Positions 7,694 through 16,871 of a stretch of 64,000 nucleotides of DNA are shown in pieces. Made by a program: the position numbers and the translations under genes. Under the pieces are notes generated by a model. It had not been told where the DNA came from. It ran no database searches and saw only the letters and a program-made list of their open reading frames with translations. Numbering within the stretch: the first letter of the stretch is position 1; every line of letters starts with the position of its first letter. Source of the stretch: an uncultured Bacteroidales bacterium (GTDB lineage: Bacteria > Bacteroidota > Bacteroidia > Bacteroidales > UBA932); assembly GCA_900316245.1 (NCBI GenBank), contig ONCE01000008.1:1-64000 (forward strand), in the 5' to 3' direction.

Positions 7694-8571
7694 GAAGAAC
7701 CATGATGTTCGTTCCCGGTAACAATCCGGGAATGATGGCCGATGCCCATATCTACGGCCCCGACAGCATTATGCTGGACCTGGAAGATTCCGTAACCATG
7801 GCCGAAAAGGACGCTGCCCGTCTGCTGGTGCACAACGCCCTCAAGACCATCGACTACGGCAAGACCGAAATGGTGGTGCGTATCAATCCGCTCAACACCC
7901 CTTACGGAAAGAAGGATGTGGAAGCCGTGGTCAAAGCCGGCGTGGATGTAATCCGTATGCCCAAGACCGAGACGGCTGAAGAAGTGAAGGAACTCGAGGC
8001 CGAGATTCTCAAAGTGGAACAGGAGATTGGCCGGGTAGGGGAGACCAAGATTATGGCCGCCATCGAGAGCGCCCTGGGCATTGTGAATGCCTATGCCATT
8101 GCAACGGCTTCGCCCCGTATGATGGGTATCGCCCTCGGTGCAGAAGACTACAGCGCCAACCTCAAGACCAACCGTACTCCGGGCGGTGCAGAACTCCTGC
8201 TGGCCCGTGAGCAGATTGTGGTGGCCGCCCGTGCCGCCGGCATCTGCTGCTTCGATACGGTATATTCCAACCTGGACGATATGGAAACCTTCCGCAAGGA
8301 GGTGGAACTCATCAAGACGCTGGGCTTTGACGGTAAATCCATCATCAACCCCCGTCAGATTGAGGTGGTGAACAGTGTGTTCACTCCCACCGAAAAGGAA
8401 ATCACCAAGGCCCGTGCCGTCGTGGCCGCCATCAAGGAGGCCCAGGCCAAGGGTTCCGGCGTTATTGCCGTGAATGGTAAGATGGTAGACCGTCCGGTTG
8501 TTCTGCGTGCCGAGCGTACCATTGCTCTGGCCGTGGCTGCCGGTGTAATCAGCGAGGAGGAAGCACTATGA
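7681..8571 (+). CDS. citE: Citrate lyase beta subunit (citryl-ACP lyase)
   Basis: A 296-residue CitE of the HpcH/HpaI TIM-barrel family, cleaving citryl-ACP to oxaloacetate and acetyl-ACP. Diagnostic features: RRTMMFVPGNNPGMMADA at the start, the metal-binding LDLEDSV motif, MVVRINPLNTPYG with the CoA/substrate arginine, MAAIESALGIVNAY and LGAEDYSANL. The ATG at 7681 is used (MERLRR) and overlaps the end of citD. It is followed by citF with an ATGA overlap, indicating translational coupling. Confidence 0.95.
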   Translation: MERLRRTMMFVPGNNPGMMADAHIYGPDSIMLDLEDSVTMAEKDAARLLVHNALKTIDYGKTEMVVRINPLNTPYGKKDVEAVVKAGVDVIRMPKTETAEEVKELEAEILKVEQEIGRVGETKIMAAIESALGIVNAYAIATASPRMMGIALGAEDYSANLKTNRTPGGAELLLAREQIVVAARAAGICCFDTVYSNLDDMETFRKEVELIKTLGFDGKSIINPRQIEVVNSVFTPTEKEITKARAVVAAIKEAQAKGSGVIAVNGKMVDRPVVLRAERTIALAVAAGVISEEEAL

Positions 8572-9989
8572 GAAACAGCAAGTTAGTTACCTTGGAAGAG
8601 GCCATCAAGCGTTCCGGCCTCCAGAATGGAATGACCATCAGCTTCCACCACCATTTCCGTGGCGGTGACAAGGTGGTGAATATGGTGGTGGACAAACTGG
8701 CCGAGATGGGTTTCAAAGACCTCAAACTGGCCGCCTCCAGCCTTTCGGACGTACACGCCCCTCTCATTGACCACATCAAGAACGGTGTCATCACCGGCAT
8801 CTCCACTTCCGGTCTGCGCGGCGCCCTGGCCGATGCCATTTCCCACGGCCTTCTGAAAGAGCCCGTGGTGTTCCGCTCTCACGGCGGACGCGGCAGCGCC
8901 ATTGCCAACGGAGAACTCAAGATTGACGTGGCCTTCCTGGGTGCGTCTTCGGCCGATGAACTGGGCAATGCCTGTGGCTATTCCCGTTCTGAAAACGCTA
9001 AATCCATCTGCGGATCGCTGGGTTATGCCCTGCCCGATGCCCGCTATGCCAAGCACGTGGTGGTAATCACGGACGATCTTGTAGAGTATCCCAATATGCC
9101 TATGTCCATCTCTGCGGCCGATGTAGAGTCCGTAGTGGTGGTGGACAGCGTAGGTGACAGCTCCAAGATTGCCGCCGGCGCCATCCGCGACTCCAAGAAC
9201 CCCCGTGACATCCTGCTGGCCAAGCAGGCTGCCAAGGTCATCATCAACTCCGGCCTCTTTGTAGACGGATTCTCCATCCAGACCGGTACCGGCGGTGCCT
9301 CCCTGGCTGCCGTCAAGTACATCCGCGAGGAGATGATCAACCGGGGCATCAAGGCTTCCTTCGCCCTGGGCGGTATTACGGCCCATATGGTCAAACTTCA
9401 CGAAGAAGGCCTCATTGGCAAGCTCATTGACGTCCAGTCCTTCGACAAGGTGGCGGCCGAATCCATCAAGAATGACCCTACCCACCAGGAAGTATCGGCC
9501 GTGGAGTACGCTTCCGGCCAGCACCTGGGCTCCGCTACCCACGCCCTGGATATCGTGATCCTGAGCGCCCTGGAAGTGGATACGGACTTCAACGTGAACG
9601 TACTGGTAGGTTCTGACGGTATCATCCGCGGCGCCATTGGCGGCCACCAGGATACCGCAGCCGACAGCGCTCTCAGCATCATCGTATGCCCGCTCCTGCG
9701 TGGCCGCATCCCTTGCGTAGTGCCCCACGTGACCACCCTCATTACCCCCGGCAAGTCCGTGGATGTGGTAGTGACCGAGTACGGAATCGCAGTTAATCCG
9801 GGCCGTCCCGAGATTGCAGAAAAGCTTAAAGCAGCCGGTCTCCATATCGTAGATATCAAGGACCTGGCCGCCAAGGCTTCTTCCATCATCGGTACACCTG
9901 ATCCGCTGCCGTTCGGTGACAAGGTGGTAGGCATTGTGATGAACCGTGACGGTTCTGTCCTGGACCAAATCCATAACATTGTGGAATAA
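8568..9989 (+). CDS. citF: Citrate lyase alpha subunit (citrate:acetyl-ACP transferase)
   Basis: A 473-residue CitF of the CoA-transferase family. It exchanges the acetyl group on CitD for citrate. Visible hallmarks: ISFHHHFRGGDKVVN near the start, FRSHGGRGSAIANGEL, LGASSADELGNACGYS, the glycine-rich SIQTGTGGASLAAVKYI and the C-terminal GIAVNPGRPEIAEKLK. Length is slightly below the usual about 510. ATGA overlaps join it to citE upstream and citX downstream. Confidence 0.95.
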   Translation: MRNSKLVTLEEAIKRSGLQNGMTISFHHHFRGGDKVVNMVVDKLAEMGFKDLKLAASSLSDVHAPLIDHIKNGVITGISTSGLRGALADAISHGLLKEPVVFRSHGGRGSAIANGELKIDVAFLGASSADELGNACGYSRSENAKSICGSLGYALPDARYAKHVVVITDDLVEYPNMPMSISAADVESVVVVDSVGDSSKIAAGAIRDSKNPRDILLAKQAAKVIINSGLFVDGFSIQTGTGGASLAAVKYIREEMINRGIKASFALGGITAHMVKLHEEGLIGKLIDVQSFDKVAAESIKNDPTHQEVSAVEYASGQHLGSATHALDIVILSALEVDTDFNVNVLVGSDGIIRGAIGGHQDTAADSALSIIVCPLLRGRIPCVVPHVTTLITPGKSVDVVVTEYGIAVNPGRPEIAEKLKAAGLHIVDIKDLAAKASSIIGTPDPLPFGDKVVGIVMNRDGSVLDQIHNIVE

Positions 9990-10732
9990 TGCCCATTACA
10001 CTGGCAGAACTGCTGGACAGCCGCGATAAGCGGGTTGAACACCAGAAGGACTTGCTTGGAGCCAATCCAGGCAAGTCTCTTCTTTGTTTGACCGTCCAGT
10101 TGCCGGGTCCTGAAAAACGGAATGCTACTTCCCTGAAGATAGCCCATGCGGGGGTAGAAGCCGTCCGAAAGGCTTTTGTGCCAGTGTATGAAGAACTTAG
10201 AGACCTGGAAACAGGTTATGAAGCCTATTTCCTGGTGGATTTGCCGGCCGAAGAGGCCAAAAGAAGAACCTGCCAAATAGAAGATACGCATCCTCTGGGC
10301 CGATTGATGGATATAGATGTCCTATATAAACCCCAACCGGTTGTGGAAAATTATTTTTCGCAAGACTTTGCGAAAAACCAATTTCCCACAACCTCCACAA
10401 AGCCGACGCACAAAAAAGGACGGTACCCGAAAAACCAATTTCCCGAAACCTCCACGAATCCAACGCACACAGAGGAATCGACCAACCCTCCGGTTGTGGA
10501 AAATTATTTTTCGCAAGACTTTGCGAAAAACCAATTTTCCACAACCTCCACAAAGCCGGCGCACCTTAATATGGAAGTGATGCCGGTGGGAAGGACGGAG
10601 ATTGGGCTGAAGGCCCGGAGGTGTCTGCTCTGTGGGAATGAGGTGAGATATTGTATGCGGGCGAAGTCGCATACGGTCAGCGAGTTGCTGGCGAGGATTG
10701 AAGAAATGGTGAAAGAATGTTCCGATTGCTGA
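9989..10732 (+). CDS. citX: CitX (apo-citrate lyase phosphoribosyl-dephospho-CoA transferase) with palindrome insertions
   Basis: A 247-residue CitX, the nucleotidyltransferase that attaches the prosthetic group to CitD. Residues 1-115 (start MPITLAELLDSRDKRVEHQK, then GRLMDIDVLYK) and about 197-247 (GLKARRCLLCGNEVRYCMRAKSH) are ordinary CitX. Between them, residues about 113-196, are two full 55-bp palindromic elements and one half element, read in frame as ENYFSQDFAKNQF-type segments plus serine/threonine/proline tails. Typical CitX is about 170-185 residues, so the excess matches the insertion. The inserts fall in the loop between the GRLxDxDV strand and the cysteine motif. Whether the enzyme remains active is unknown. 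Confidence 0.88.
   Translation: MPITLAELLDSRDKRVEHQKDLLGANPGKSLLCLTVQLPGPEKRNATSLKIAHAGVEAVRKAFVPVYEELRDLETGYEAYFLVDLPAEEAKRRTCQIEDTHPLGRLMDIDVLYKPQPVVENYFSQDFAKNQFPTTSTKPTHKKGRYPKNQFPETSTNPTHTEESTNPPVVENYFSQDFAKNQFSTTSTKPAHLNMEVMPVGRTEIGLKARRCLLCGNEVRYCMRAKSHTVSELLARIEEMVKECSDC
10339..10393. repeat. Intragenic palindromic element, copy P1
   Basis: A 55-bp element inside citX. Outer arms GGTTGTGG and CCACAACC pair exactly, followed by AAATT/AATTT. The inner hairpin is TTTTTCGCAA, loop GACT, then TTGCGAAAAA. It is followed by a tail reading tccacaaagccgacgcac that also follows other copies. Confidence 0.9.
10426..10450. repeat. Half copy (right arm only) of the palindromic element
   Basis: CCCGAAAAACCAATTTCCCG followed by AAACC is the right half of the CGGG-type element seen at 27347-27401, followed by the same tail type (tccacgaatccaacgcacac). 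No left arm is present. It lies between P1 and P2 in citX. Confidence 0.8.
10492..10546. repeat. Intragenic palindromic element, copy P2
   Basis: A 55-bp copy in citX, differing from P1 by one base in the right arm (AATTTTCCAC instead of AATTTCCCAC). Same inner hairpin, same orientation and same reading frame as P1. Confidence 0.9.
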
Positions 10733-11442
10733 TCATACCCCTTTTGCTGGGGCTGGGTGAGCCGGTGAAGGTGGTAACCGAACCGGCCGAGGAGACGAGT
10801 ACCTATGAGGTCCGTTACCTCTATGGTGGCCTGAATGCCAAGGTGGCCAAGGCTACTTTTACCCTTACCCAGGACGAATTTGAAGGCCAAGATGCATACA
10901 AGGCCGAAATTGGAATCAAGGTCCAGCCCATCTTCCGGCTTTTCATGCACTCCAGATATAAGGTAGAAGACTATTTTACCCGCCCGGGTATGAACCCCCT
11001 GTATTACTGTACGTCTTCCAACAAGGGAAGCGCCTGGTGCCGTTACTCGGAGGATGAGATCGTTTTCTGGCGACAATACGGCAAGATGCCCGAGCCCGCC
11101 ATCTTTCACCATCCCAACGACGGCATCTCCATGGAACTGGTCACATTGCTCTACTATGTGAGAACCCACGATTTCAAGGAAGGGGAGCCCTATGAGGTAA
11201 GACCGCTCATGGGAGGTCAGCCCCGCGAAGCAACCCTTACCATGGAAGGCATTGAGACGGAAAAGTACCCCGGTCATTCGGCCCAGATTTTACATCTGGA
11301 GATGCTGGAACGCGGTATCTTGGAAAACGGTAGCGGCAAGGATGTCTGGATCTGGATTGACTCCGACGAGAGGCGCACGCCCCTGGGTTTACAAGTGTCC
11401 CTGGGCAAGCGGGGAACGATGGTTTGCCATATTTTGGAATAG
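10717..11442 (+). CDS. DUF3108 family protein
   Basis: A 241-residue protein with a short hydrophobic N-terminus (MFRLLIIPLLLGLGEPV), so probably exported. STYEVRYLYGGLNAKVAKATFTL and SRYKVEDYFTRPGMNPLYYC are typical of DUF3108, a beta-rich periplasmic family of unknown function found with lipid or outer-membrane genes. It overlaps the end of citX by 16 bases and lies between citX and the citCG fusion, an odd place for a family not linked to citrate metabolism. It is probably transcribed with the cit genes but may serve the cell envelope. Confidence 0.75.
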   Translation: MFRLLIIPLLLGLGEPVKVVTEPAEETSTYEVRYLYGGLNAKVAKATFTLTQDEFEGQDAYKAEIGIKVQPIFRLFMHSRYKVEDYFTRPGMNPLYYCTSSNKGSAWCRYSEDEIVFWRQYGKMPEPAIFHHPNDGISMELVTLLYYVRTHDFKEGEPYEVRPLMGGQPREATLTMEGIETEKYPGHSAQILHLEMLERGILENGSGKDVWIWIDSDERRTPLGLQVSLGKRGTMVCHILE

Positions 11443-11488
11443 CGCTTATAATTTGTCACGATTTCTTGGGAAATCGATTAGAAATTGT

Positions 11489-11496
11489 TACCTTCG
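11489..11496 (+). promoter_or_regulatory. Possible -7 promoter element TACCTTCG
   Basis: TACCTTCG is one base from TAnnTTTG and lies 51 bases before the citCG ATG, in the only sizeable gap of the cit operon. It may be an internal promoter. Confidence 0.35.
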
Positions 11497-11547
11497 CGTA
11501 ATGATTCCCTAACAGGCGGAACCGGGAGTATTGGAAAGCCTGTTTGG

Positions 11548-13383
11548 ATGATGCAAAGCTATAGTAAGCACAACATACAGGAACTGCCTCTAAGCAGTCA
11601 ATTCTTCCGTAAAAAGGTAGAAATCTTCCTCGGAGAAAATGGCCTCCGGATGGAAGAATTAGATGTGTATAGTGTTATAGAAAACGAAGCCGGAAACATC
11701 TTAGCCGGCGCCGGTCTTTCCTCCGATATCATCAAATGCATAGCCGTAGCCCCCGAGGCCCGTTCGGAAGGTTTGGTGGCTCCGTTGGTGTCGCATTTGA
11801 TCTCCCTGGCGGCGTCCAAGGGAATGTTGGAGCTCAAGCTTTTCACCAAGCCCGAGAACCAGGCCATCTTCGAGAGCCTGGGTTTCCGCGTCCTGGCCCG
11901 TGCCCCCAAGGCCATCCTTATGGAAAACGGTCACGGACTGGAAAGATACTGCGAGTATCTGAAGGGCTTCGCCCAAGAGGGCCGAAGCGGCGTCATTGTT
12001 ATGAACGCCAACCCTTTCACCCTGGGGCACCTCTATCTCTTGCAACAAGCATCTCAGCAGGTCGATAACCTATATGTCATTCCCGTAAAAGAAGACAAAT
12101 CCCAGTTCTCTTACGAGGAAAGACTATCTATGATCCGGGCTTCCTTGGACACAACCTCCACAGGCCTACGCGCAACTGTATGTGTTTTGGATGGATCGGA
12201 TTATCAGATTTCAGCGGCTACTTTTCCTACTTATTTCTTGAAAAACTTATCAGACGCGGCGGAAACGCAGATGCGTCTGGACCTGGACCTTTTTGCCCGG
12301 TGGATTGCACCGGCGCTGAATGCTTCCGTGCGGTTTGTGGGATCTGAACCTCTCGATCCTCTCACTGCCCGGTATAATGACCTGATGAGAGAGCTTCTAC
12401 CGGAGGTCGTTGAACTACCCAGATACTGTCTTTCGGTATCTGAGACCCAACCGGTCCAACAAAATTATTTTTCGGGACGGGACCCGAAAAACCAATTTTG
12501 TTTGACCTTCGCTGAGCCAACGCACACAGATACCTCAGACAGAATTACAGTCTCAGCATCTGAAGTGCGAAAGGCATTGGAGGAGGGGAGTTTCAAGAGA
12601 GCATCGGCCCTGTGTCCCGAGACAACCTGGCCGTATTTGCTGGCGGAGCTGGCCCAGCGGGCGCTCCGGCTGGAGCTGGATACGCCGGGAAAGCCCGGCC
12701 TGGTGGGCCCTGATTCCTGCGGGGCGCACAAGGATATGGATTACAGCACTATGCTCAAGGGGATTGCGGCCATTCGGCCCTTCTTCCCCAAGATGGCTAT
12801 GGCTGCATCGGCCCTGGAACTTCGCGATTTAGGCATTGAGGCCGAAAAGGCCATGCTGGCTGCTACCGGAGGGGTCAACACCCACCGCGGTGCCATTTTC
12901 TGCTTCGGCCTGATTCTGAACGTTTTCTACTCTAATGCTCAATCTGCTGATATTCAGCAAGTTCTGCGTAAAGGGGTGCACACGCAGGTGCACCGCTTGT
13001 ATGGGAAACCGCTCAGTATGAAGGAGTTAAGTAGGGGGGCGATTGCGATGGCCGACGAGGGCTACCAGCAGCTGTTCGAGGACTGGCTTCCGTATTATGA
13101 GTCCGGGGCCGGCGAACTGAAGACGTTGCTTCGGATTATGAGCACGCTGGACGATACCTGCGTGATCAAGAGGGCAGGGGCCGATAGAGCCCAGCTTGTA
13201 AAACAAGAGGCCTCTGCCGTTTTAGAGGCAGAAGAAAATTATTTTTCGCAAGACTTTGCGAAAAACCAATTTTCTTCTGCTGGGAATGATCTATGTGAGC
13301 GGTATGCGGCGGAGGGAATTTCCCCCGGCGGAGCGGCCGATATGTTGGCATTGACTATATTTATTCACTCAATCATAATATGA
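11548..13383 (+). CDS. citC: CitC-CitG fusion (citrate lyase ligase / triphosphoribosyl-dephospho-CoA synthase) with palindrome insertions
   Basis: A 611-residue bifunctional protein. Residues about 1-345 are CitC: a GNAT-like N-terminal part (CIAVAPEARSEGLVAPLV), then a cytidylyltransferase-like part with VIVMNANPFTLGHLYLL and SASEVRKALEEG; it acetylates the prosthetic group of CitD using acetate and ATP. Residues about 360-611 are CitG, which makes the prosthetic-group precursor: PGKPGLVGPDSCGAHKDMD, GVNTHRGAIFCFGL, DTCVIKRAG and ISPGGAADMLALT. Two palindromic elements are read in frame, one near residues 302-327 in CitC just before the SASEVR motif and one near residues 561-578 in CitG before the terminal helix. 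The start may be 11548 or 11551. It overlaps aconitase by ATGA. Confidence 0.88.
   Translation: MMQSYSKHNIQELPLSSQFFRKKVEIFLGENGLRMEELDVYSVIENEAGNILAGAGLSSDIIKCIAVAPEARSEGLVAPLVSHLISLAASKGMLELKLFTKPENQAIFESLGFRVLARAPKAILMENGHGLERYCEYLKGFAQEGRSGVIVMNANPFTLGHLYLLQQASQQVDNLYVIPVKEDKSQFSYEERLSMIRASLDTTSTGLRATVCVLDGSDYQISAATFPTYFLKNLSDAAETQMRLDLDLFARWIAPALNASVRFVGSEPLDPLTARYNDLMRELLPEVVELPRYCLSVSETQPVQQNYFSGRDPKNQFCLTFAEPTHTDTSDRITVSASEVRKALEEGSFKRASALCPETTWPYLLAELAQRALRLELDTPGKPGLVGPDSCGAHKDMDYSTMLKGIAAIRPFFPKMAMAASALELRDLGIEAEKAMLAATGGVNTHRGAIFCFGLILNVFYSNAQSADIQQVLRKGVHTQVHRLYGKPLSMKELSRGAIAMADEGYQQLFEDWLPYYESGAGELKTLLRIMSTLDDTCVIKRAGADRAQLVKQEASAVLEAEENYFSQDFAKNQFSSAGNDLCERYAAEGISPGGAADMLALTIFIHSIII
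12453..12507. repeat. Intragenic palindromic element, copy P3
   Basis: A 55-bp copy in the CitC part. Outer arms GGTCCAACAAAATT and AATTTTGTTTGACC pair with one mismatch, although their sequence differs from P1/P2. The inner hairpin is TTTTTCGGG, loop ACGGGA, CCCGAAAAA. The tail ends gagccaacgcacac as in citX. Confidence 0.88.
13228..13280. repeat. Intragenic palindromic element, copy P4
   Basis: A 53-bp copy in the CitG part. Outer arms GCAGAAGAAAATT and AATTTTCTTCTGC pair exactly and differ from all other copies. The inner hairpin is the CGCAA/TTGCG version. No gccnrcgcac-type tail follows. Confidence 0.88.
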
Positions 13384-15617
13384 TTACACTAAACCCCAAT
13401 GGAGTTTATCTCCTCGATGGCAAGACCATTGCCAAGGACGCGGCTCTCGGTAAGGACGAGGCCCGTGAAAACACCATTACCTATCAGATCCTGCGCAAGC
13501 ACGACGTAGACGGTTCCAAGGGCAAGGACCTGCGGATCCGCTTCGACGCCATGGTTTCGCACGACATTACCTACGTGGGCATCATCCAGACGGCCCGCGC
13601 CAGCGGACTGGAGAAGTTCCCGCTGCCTTATGCTATGACTAACTGTCACAACTCCCTGTGCGCCGTGGGTGGCACCATCAACGAGGACGACCACGTCTTC
13701 GGCCTGTCGGCTGCCAAGAAGTATGGCGGTATCTATGTGCCTGCCAACCAGGCTGTGATCCACCAGTATGCCCGTGAGGCCCTTACCGCCTGCGGCAACA
13801 TGATCCTGGGTTCCGACTCCCACACCCGTTACGGTTCTCTGGGCAATATGGGCGTTGGTGAAGGCGGCGGCGAGCTGGTCAAGCAGCTCCTGGAGAACAC
13901 CTGGGACATCAAGGCTCCCGAAGTGGTGCTGGTATGGCTGGAGGGCAAGCCCCGCCGCGGTATCGGCCCGCACGATGTGGCCATTTCCCTGGTGAAGGCC
14001 GTGTTCGAAAGCGGCTTCGTGAAGAACAAGGTGCTGGAATTTGCCGGCCCCGGCGTCAAGGAACTGCCCATCGATTTCCGCAACGGTATCGATGTGATGA
14101 CCACCGAGACCACTTGCCTGTCTTCCATCTGGATTACCGACGAAGAAGTGAAGAAGTACTTCGAGATGCACAACCGTCCCGAGGCTTACAAGAAACTCGA
14201 ACCCGGCAAGATTGCCTGGTACGATTCCATGATTACCATTGACCTGAGCAAGCAGGAGAGCATGATTGCCCTGCCTTACCACCCGTCCAACGCCGTGACC
14301 ATCCACGAGCTGCAGGAGAACCCCGAGAAGGTGCTCAAGGCCATCGAAGAAGATACCATCAAGCGCTTTGGCGACAAGGTACACCCGGACCTCCTTTCCA
14401 AGATCAAGAACGGAAAGGTATATGCCGACCAGGGCATCATCGCCGGCTGCTCCGGCGGTACCTACGACAACCTCTCCGAGGCTGCCACCATCCTCAAGGG
14501 CAAGTCCATCGGCAACGATTACTTTACAATGAGCGCTTATCCCCAGAGCACGCCCGTGTATCTGGCCACTACCCGCAACCACATTGCCGAAGAGCTCCTG
14601 GAGGCCGGCGTGGTGATCAAGCCCGCTTTCTGCGGCCCTTGCTTCGGTGCCGGTGACGTCCCGTCCAACAACGGCCTGTCCATCCGCCACACCACCCGTA
14701 ACTTCCCCAACCGCGAAGGCTCCAAGCCCGGTCAGGGACAGATTTCCATGGTTGCCCTGATGGATGCCCGTTCCATCGCAGCCACCGCTGCCAACGGCGG
14801 CGTCATCACCGCTGCTACGGACATCGAATACGAAGATACCCACAAGCCTTATCAGTTTGACGGCCGCATCTACGAGAAGCGCATCTACAACGGTTACGGC
14901 AAGGCCCATACCGAGGAGCCGCTGCGTTACGGTCCCAACATCAAGGACTGGCCCGTGATGCCCGCCATGCAGGAAAACATGCTGGTAGAGCTGGCCGCCG
15001 TGATCCACGACCCTGTGACCACCACCGACGAACTCATCCCTTCCGGTGAGACCTCCAGCTACCGTTCCAACCCGCTCAAGCTCTCCGAGTTTGCCCTGAG
15101 CCGCCGCGTTCCCGAGTATGTGGGCCGCAGCAAGCGCATCCAGGCCGATGACCGCGCCCGCCGCGCCGGTGAACTCACCGAAGACCTCCGCAAGGCCCTG
15201 GCCGTAGCGGGAACTTCGGCCGAGACTACCTCCTTCGGTTCCTGCGTCTTTGCCAACAAGCCCGGTGACGGCAGCGCCCGTGAGCAGGCCGCTTCCTGCC
15301 AGAAGGTGCTGGGCGGCGACGCCAACATCTGCTACGAGTACGCTACCAAGCGCTATCGCTCCAACTGCATCAACTGGGGTATCGTTCCTTTCACCATCAG
15401 CAAGGATACGCCTTTTGATTATGAGGTAGGGGACTATGTGTTTGTGCCCGGCATCCGCAAGGCCATCCTGGGCGGTGAAGAGCAGATTGAGGCCCGCGTG
15501 ATTACCCGTGACGGCCGCTCCACGCCCATCACCCTCTATTTCCAGAACCTCACCGAAGACGAGCGCCAGATTCTCGCCGACGGCTGCCTTATGAATTATT
15601 ACAAAAACCGTAAATAA
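13380..15617 (+). CDS. acn: Aconitate hydratase
   Basis: A 745-residue aconitase of the length usual in Bacteroidota, interconverting citrate and isocitrate through cis-aconitate with a 4Fe-4S cluster. Visible: [23 protein letters not shown] with the substrate-binding region, [22 protein letters not shown], and two cluster cysteines in [18 protein letters not shown]; the C-terminal swivel domain carries [13 protein letters not shown]. Its start overlaps the citCG stop (ATGA) and icd follows after five bases, so citrate cleavage, aconitase and isocitrate dehydrogenase form one transcription unit. Confidence 0.94.
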   Translation: MITLNPNGVYLLDGKTIAKDAALGKDEARENTITYQILRKHDVDGSKGKDLRIRFDAMVSHDITYVGIIQTARASGLEKFPLPYAMTNCHNSLCAVGGTINEDDHVFGLSAAKKYGGIYVPANQAVIHQYAREALTACGNMILGSDSHTRYGSLGNMGVGEGGGELVKQLLENTWDIKAPEVVLVWLEGKPRRGIGPHDVAISLVKAVFESGFVKNKVLEFAGPGVKELPIDFRNGIDVMTTETTCLSSIWITDEEVKKYFEMHNRPEAYKKLEPGKIAWYDSMITIDLSKQESMIALPYHPSNAVTIHELQENPEKVLKAIEEDTIKRFGDKVHPDLLSKIKNGKVYADQGIIAGCSGGTYDNLSEAATILKGKSIGNDYFTMSAYPQSTPVYLATTRNHIAEELLEAGVVIKPAFCGPCFGAGDVPSNNGLSIRHTTRNFPNREGSKPGQGQISMVALMDARSIAATAANGGVITAATDIEYEDTHKPYQFDGRIYEKRIYNGYGKAHTEEPLRYGPNIKDWPVMPAMQENMLVELAAVIHDPVTTTDELIPSGETSSYRSNPLKLSEFALSRRVPEYVGRSKRIQADDRARRAGELTEDLRKALAVAGTSAETTSFGSCVFANKPGDGSAREQAASCQKVLGGDANICYEYATKRYRSNCINWGIVPFTISKDTPFDYEVGDYVFVPGIRKAILGGEEQIEARVITRDGRSTPITLYFQNLTEDERQILADGCLMNYYKNRK

Positions 15618-15622
15618 AAACC

Positions 15623-16834
15623 ATGGAAAAAATCAAAATGACCACGCCGCTCGTAGAGATGGACGGCGATGAAATGACCAGAATCCTCTGGAAGATGATC
15701 AAGGATGAGCTCATCCTGCCCTTCGTGGACCTGAAGACCGAGTACTATGACCTGGGCCTCGAGTACCGCGACAAGACCTCCGACCAGGTTACCATTGATT
15801 CCGCCAACGCTACCAAGCGTCTGGGTGTGGCCGTCAAGTGCGCCACCATCACCCCTAACGTGCAGCGTATGAGCGAGTACAACCTGCACCAGATGTGGAA
15901 GAGCCCCAACGGCACCATCCGTGCCATGCTGGACGGTACCGTGTTCCGTACACCCATCACCATCCCCAGCATCCATCCGGCCGTGAAGTTCTGGAAGAAG
16001 CCCATCACCATTGCCCGTCACGCTTACGGTGACGTGTATCGTGACGTGGAAATCCAGACCACCGAACCCGGTGTGGCCAAGCTCGTTTTCGAAGGTGCTT
16101 CCGGTGAGCGCATCGAGGAAGTGATCCACGAGTTTGCCGGTCCCGGCGTCATCGAGGGTATGCACAATACCGACGCCTCCATCCGCAGCTTCGCCCACTC
16201 CTGCTTCAAGTATGCCCTGGATGTGAAGCAGACCCTCTGGTTCGCTACCAAGGACACCATCTCCAAAAAGTACGACGGCCGCTTCAAGGCCATCTTCGAG
16301 GAAGTGTTCCAGGAGTACAAGGACGCCTTCGAGGCTGCCGGTATCGAGTACTTCTACACCCTGATTGACGACGCCGTGGCCCGCGTAATGCGCAGCGAGG
16401 GCGGCTTCATCTGGGCCTGCAAGAACTACGACGGCGACGTGATGTCCGATATGGTTTCCACCGCTTTCGGTTCCCTGGCCATGATGACCTCCGTGCTCGT
16501 AAGCCCCGACGGCAAGTACGAGTATGAGGCTGCCCACGGTACCGTGACCCGCCACTACTACAAGTACCTGAAGGGTGAGGAAACCTCCACCAACCCCATG
16601 GCTACCATCTTCGCCTGGAGCGGCGCCTTCCGCAAGCGCGGTGAGCTGGACAAGCTCCCCGAACTGGTGAACTACGCCAATCAGCTGGAGCAGGCCTGCT
16701 TCGATACCCTGAACGAAGGTCTGGAAACCAAGGACCTGGTGAACCTCTCCGAGGGCATCACTCCCAAGGGTCTTACCTCCCTGGAATTCCTCAGAGAAAT
16801 CCGCAAGCGCCTCGAAATCCGCCTGGGAGCATAG
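15623..16834 (+). CDS. icd: NADP-type isocitrate dehydrogenase
   Basis: A 403-residue enzyme of the type II (eukaryote-like, homodimeric) isocitrate dehydrogenase group. [20 protein letters not shown] is the characteristic start, and [19 protein letters not shown] carries substrate-binding serine/asparagine/arginine. Metal-binding aspartates lie in [16 protein letters not shown] and [10 protein letters not shown], and [13 protein letters not shown] is the NADP-binding region. It converts isocitrate to 2-oxoglutarate and CO2, reversibly at high CO2. It is the last gene of the cit-acn-icd unit. Confidence 0.94.
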   Translation: MEKIKMTTPLVEMDGDEMTRILWKMIKDELILPFVDLKTEYYDLGLEYRDKTSDQVTIDSANATKRLGVAVKCATITPNVQRMSEYNLHQMWKSPNGTIRAMLDGTVFRTPITIPSIHPAVKFWKKPITIARHAYGDVYRDVEIQTTEPGVAKLVFEGASGERIEEVIHEFAGPGVIEGMHNTDASIRSFAHSCFKYALDVKQTLWFATKDTISKKYDGRFKAIFEEVFQEYKDAFEAAGIEYFYTLIDDAVARVMRSEGGFIWACKNYDGDVMSDMVSTAFGSLAMMTSVLVSPDGKYEYEAAHGTVTRHYYKYLKGEETSTNPMATIFAWSGAFRKRGELDKLPELVNYANQLEQACFDTLNEGLETKDLVNLSEGITPKGLTSLEFLREIRKRLEIRLGA

Positions 16835-16871
16835 GAATGATTGTGTGGGGCGAATGGCCGGATAACGGTTC

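Noticed and set aside
10339..10546. Palindromic elements read as transcription terminators
   Set aside because: They lie in the middle of coding sequences whose conserved motifs continue in frame afterwards, and the inner hairpin is followed by A, not T, on the coding strand.
10339..10546. Assembly or adaptor artefact as origin of the repeats
   Set aside because: Copies differ in arms and inner stem and keep the reading frame in each host gene, which artefacts would not do. It still deserves a check with raw reads.
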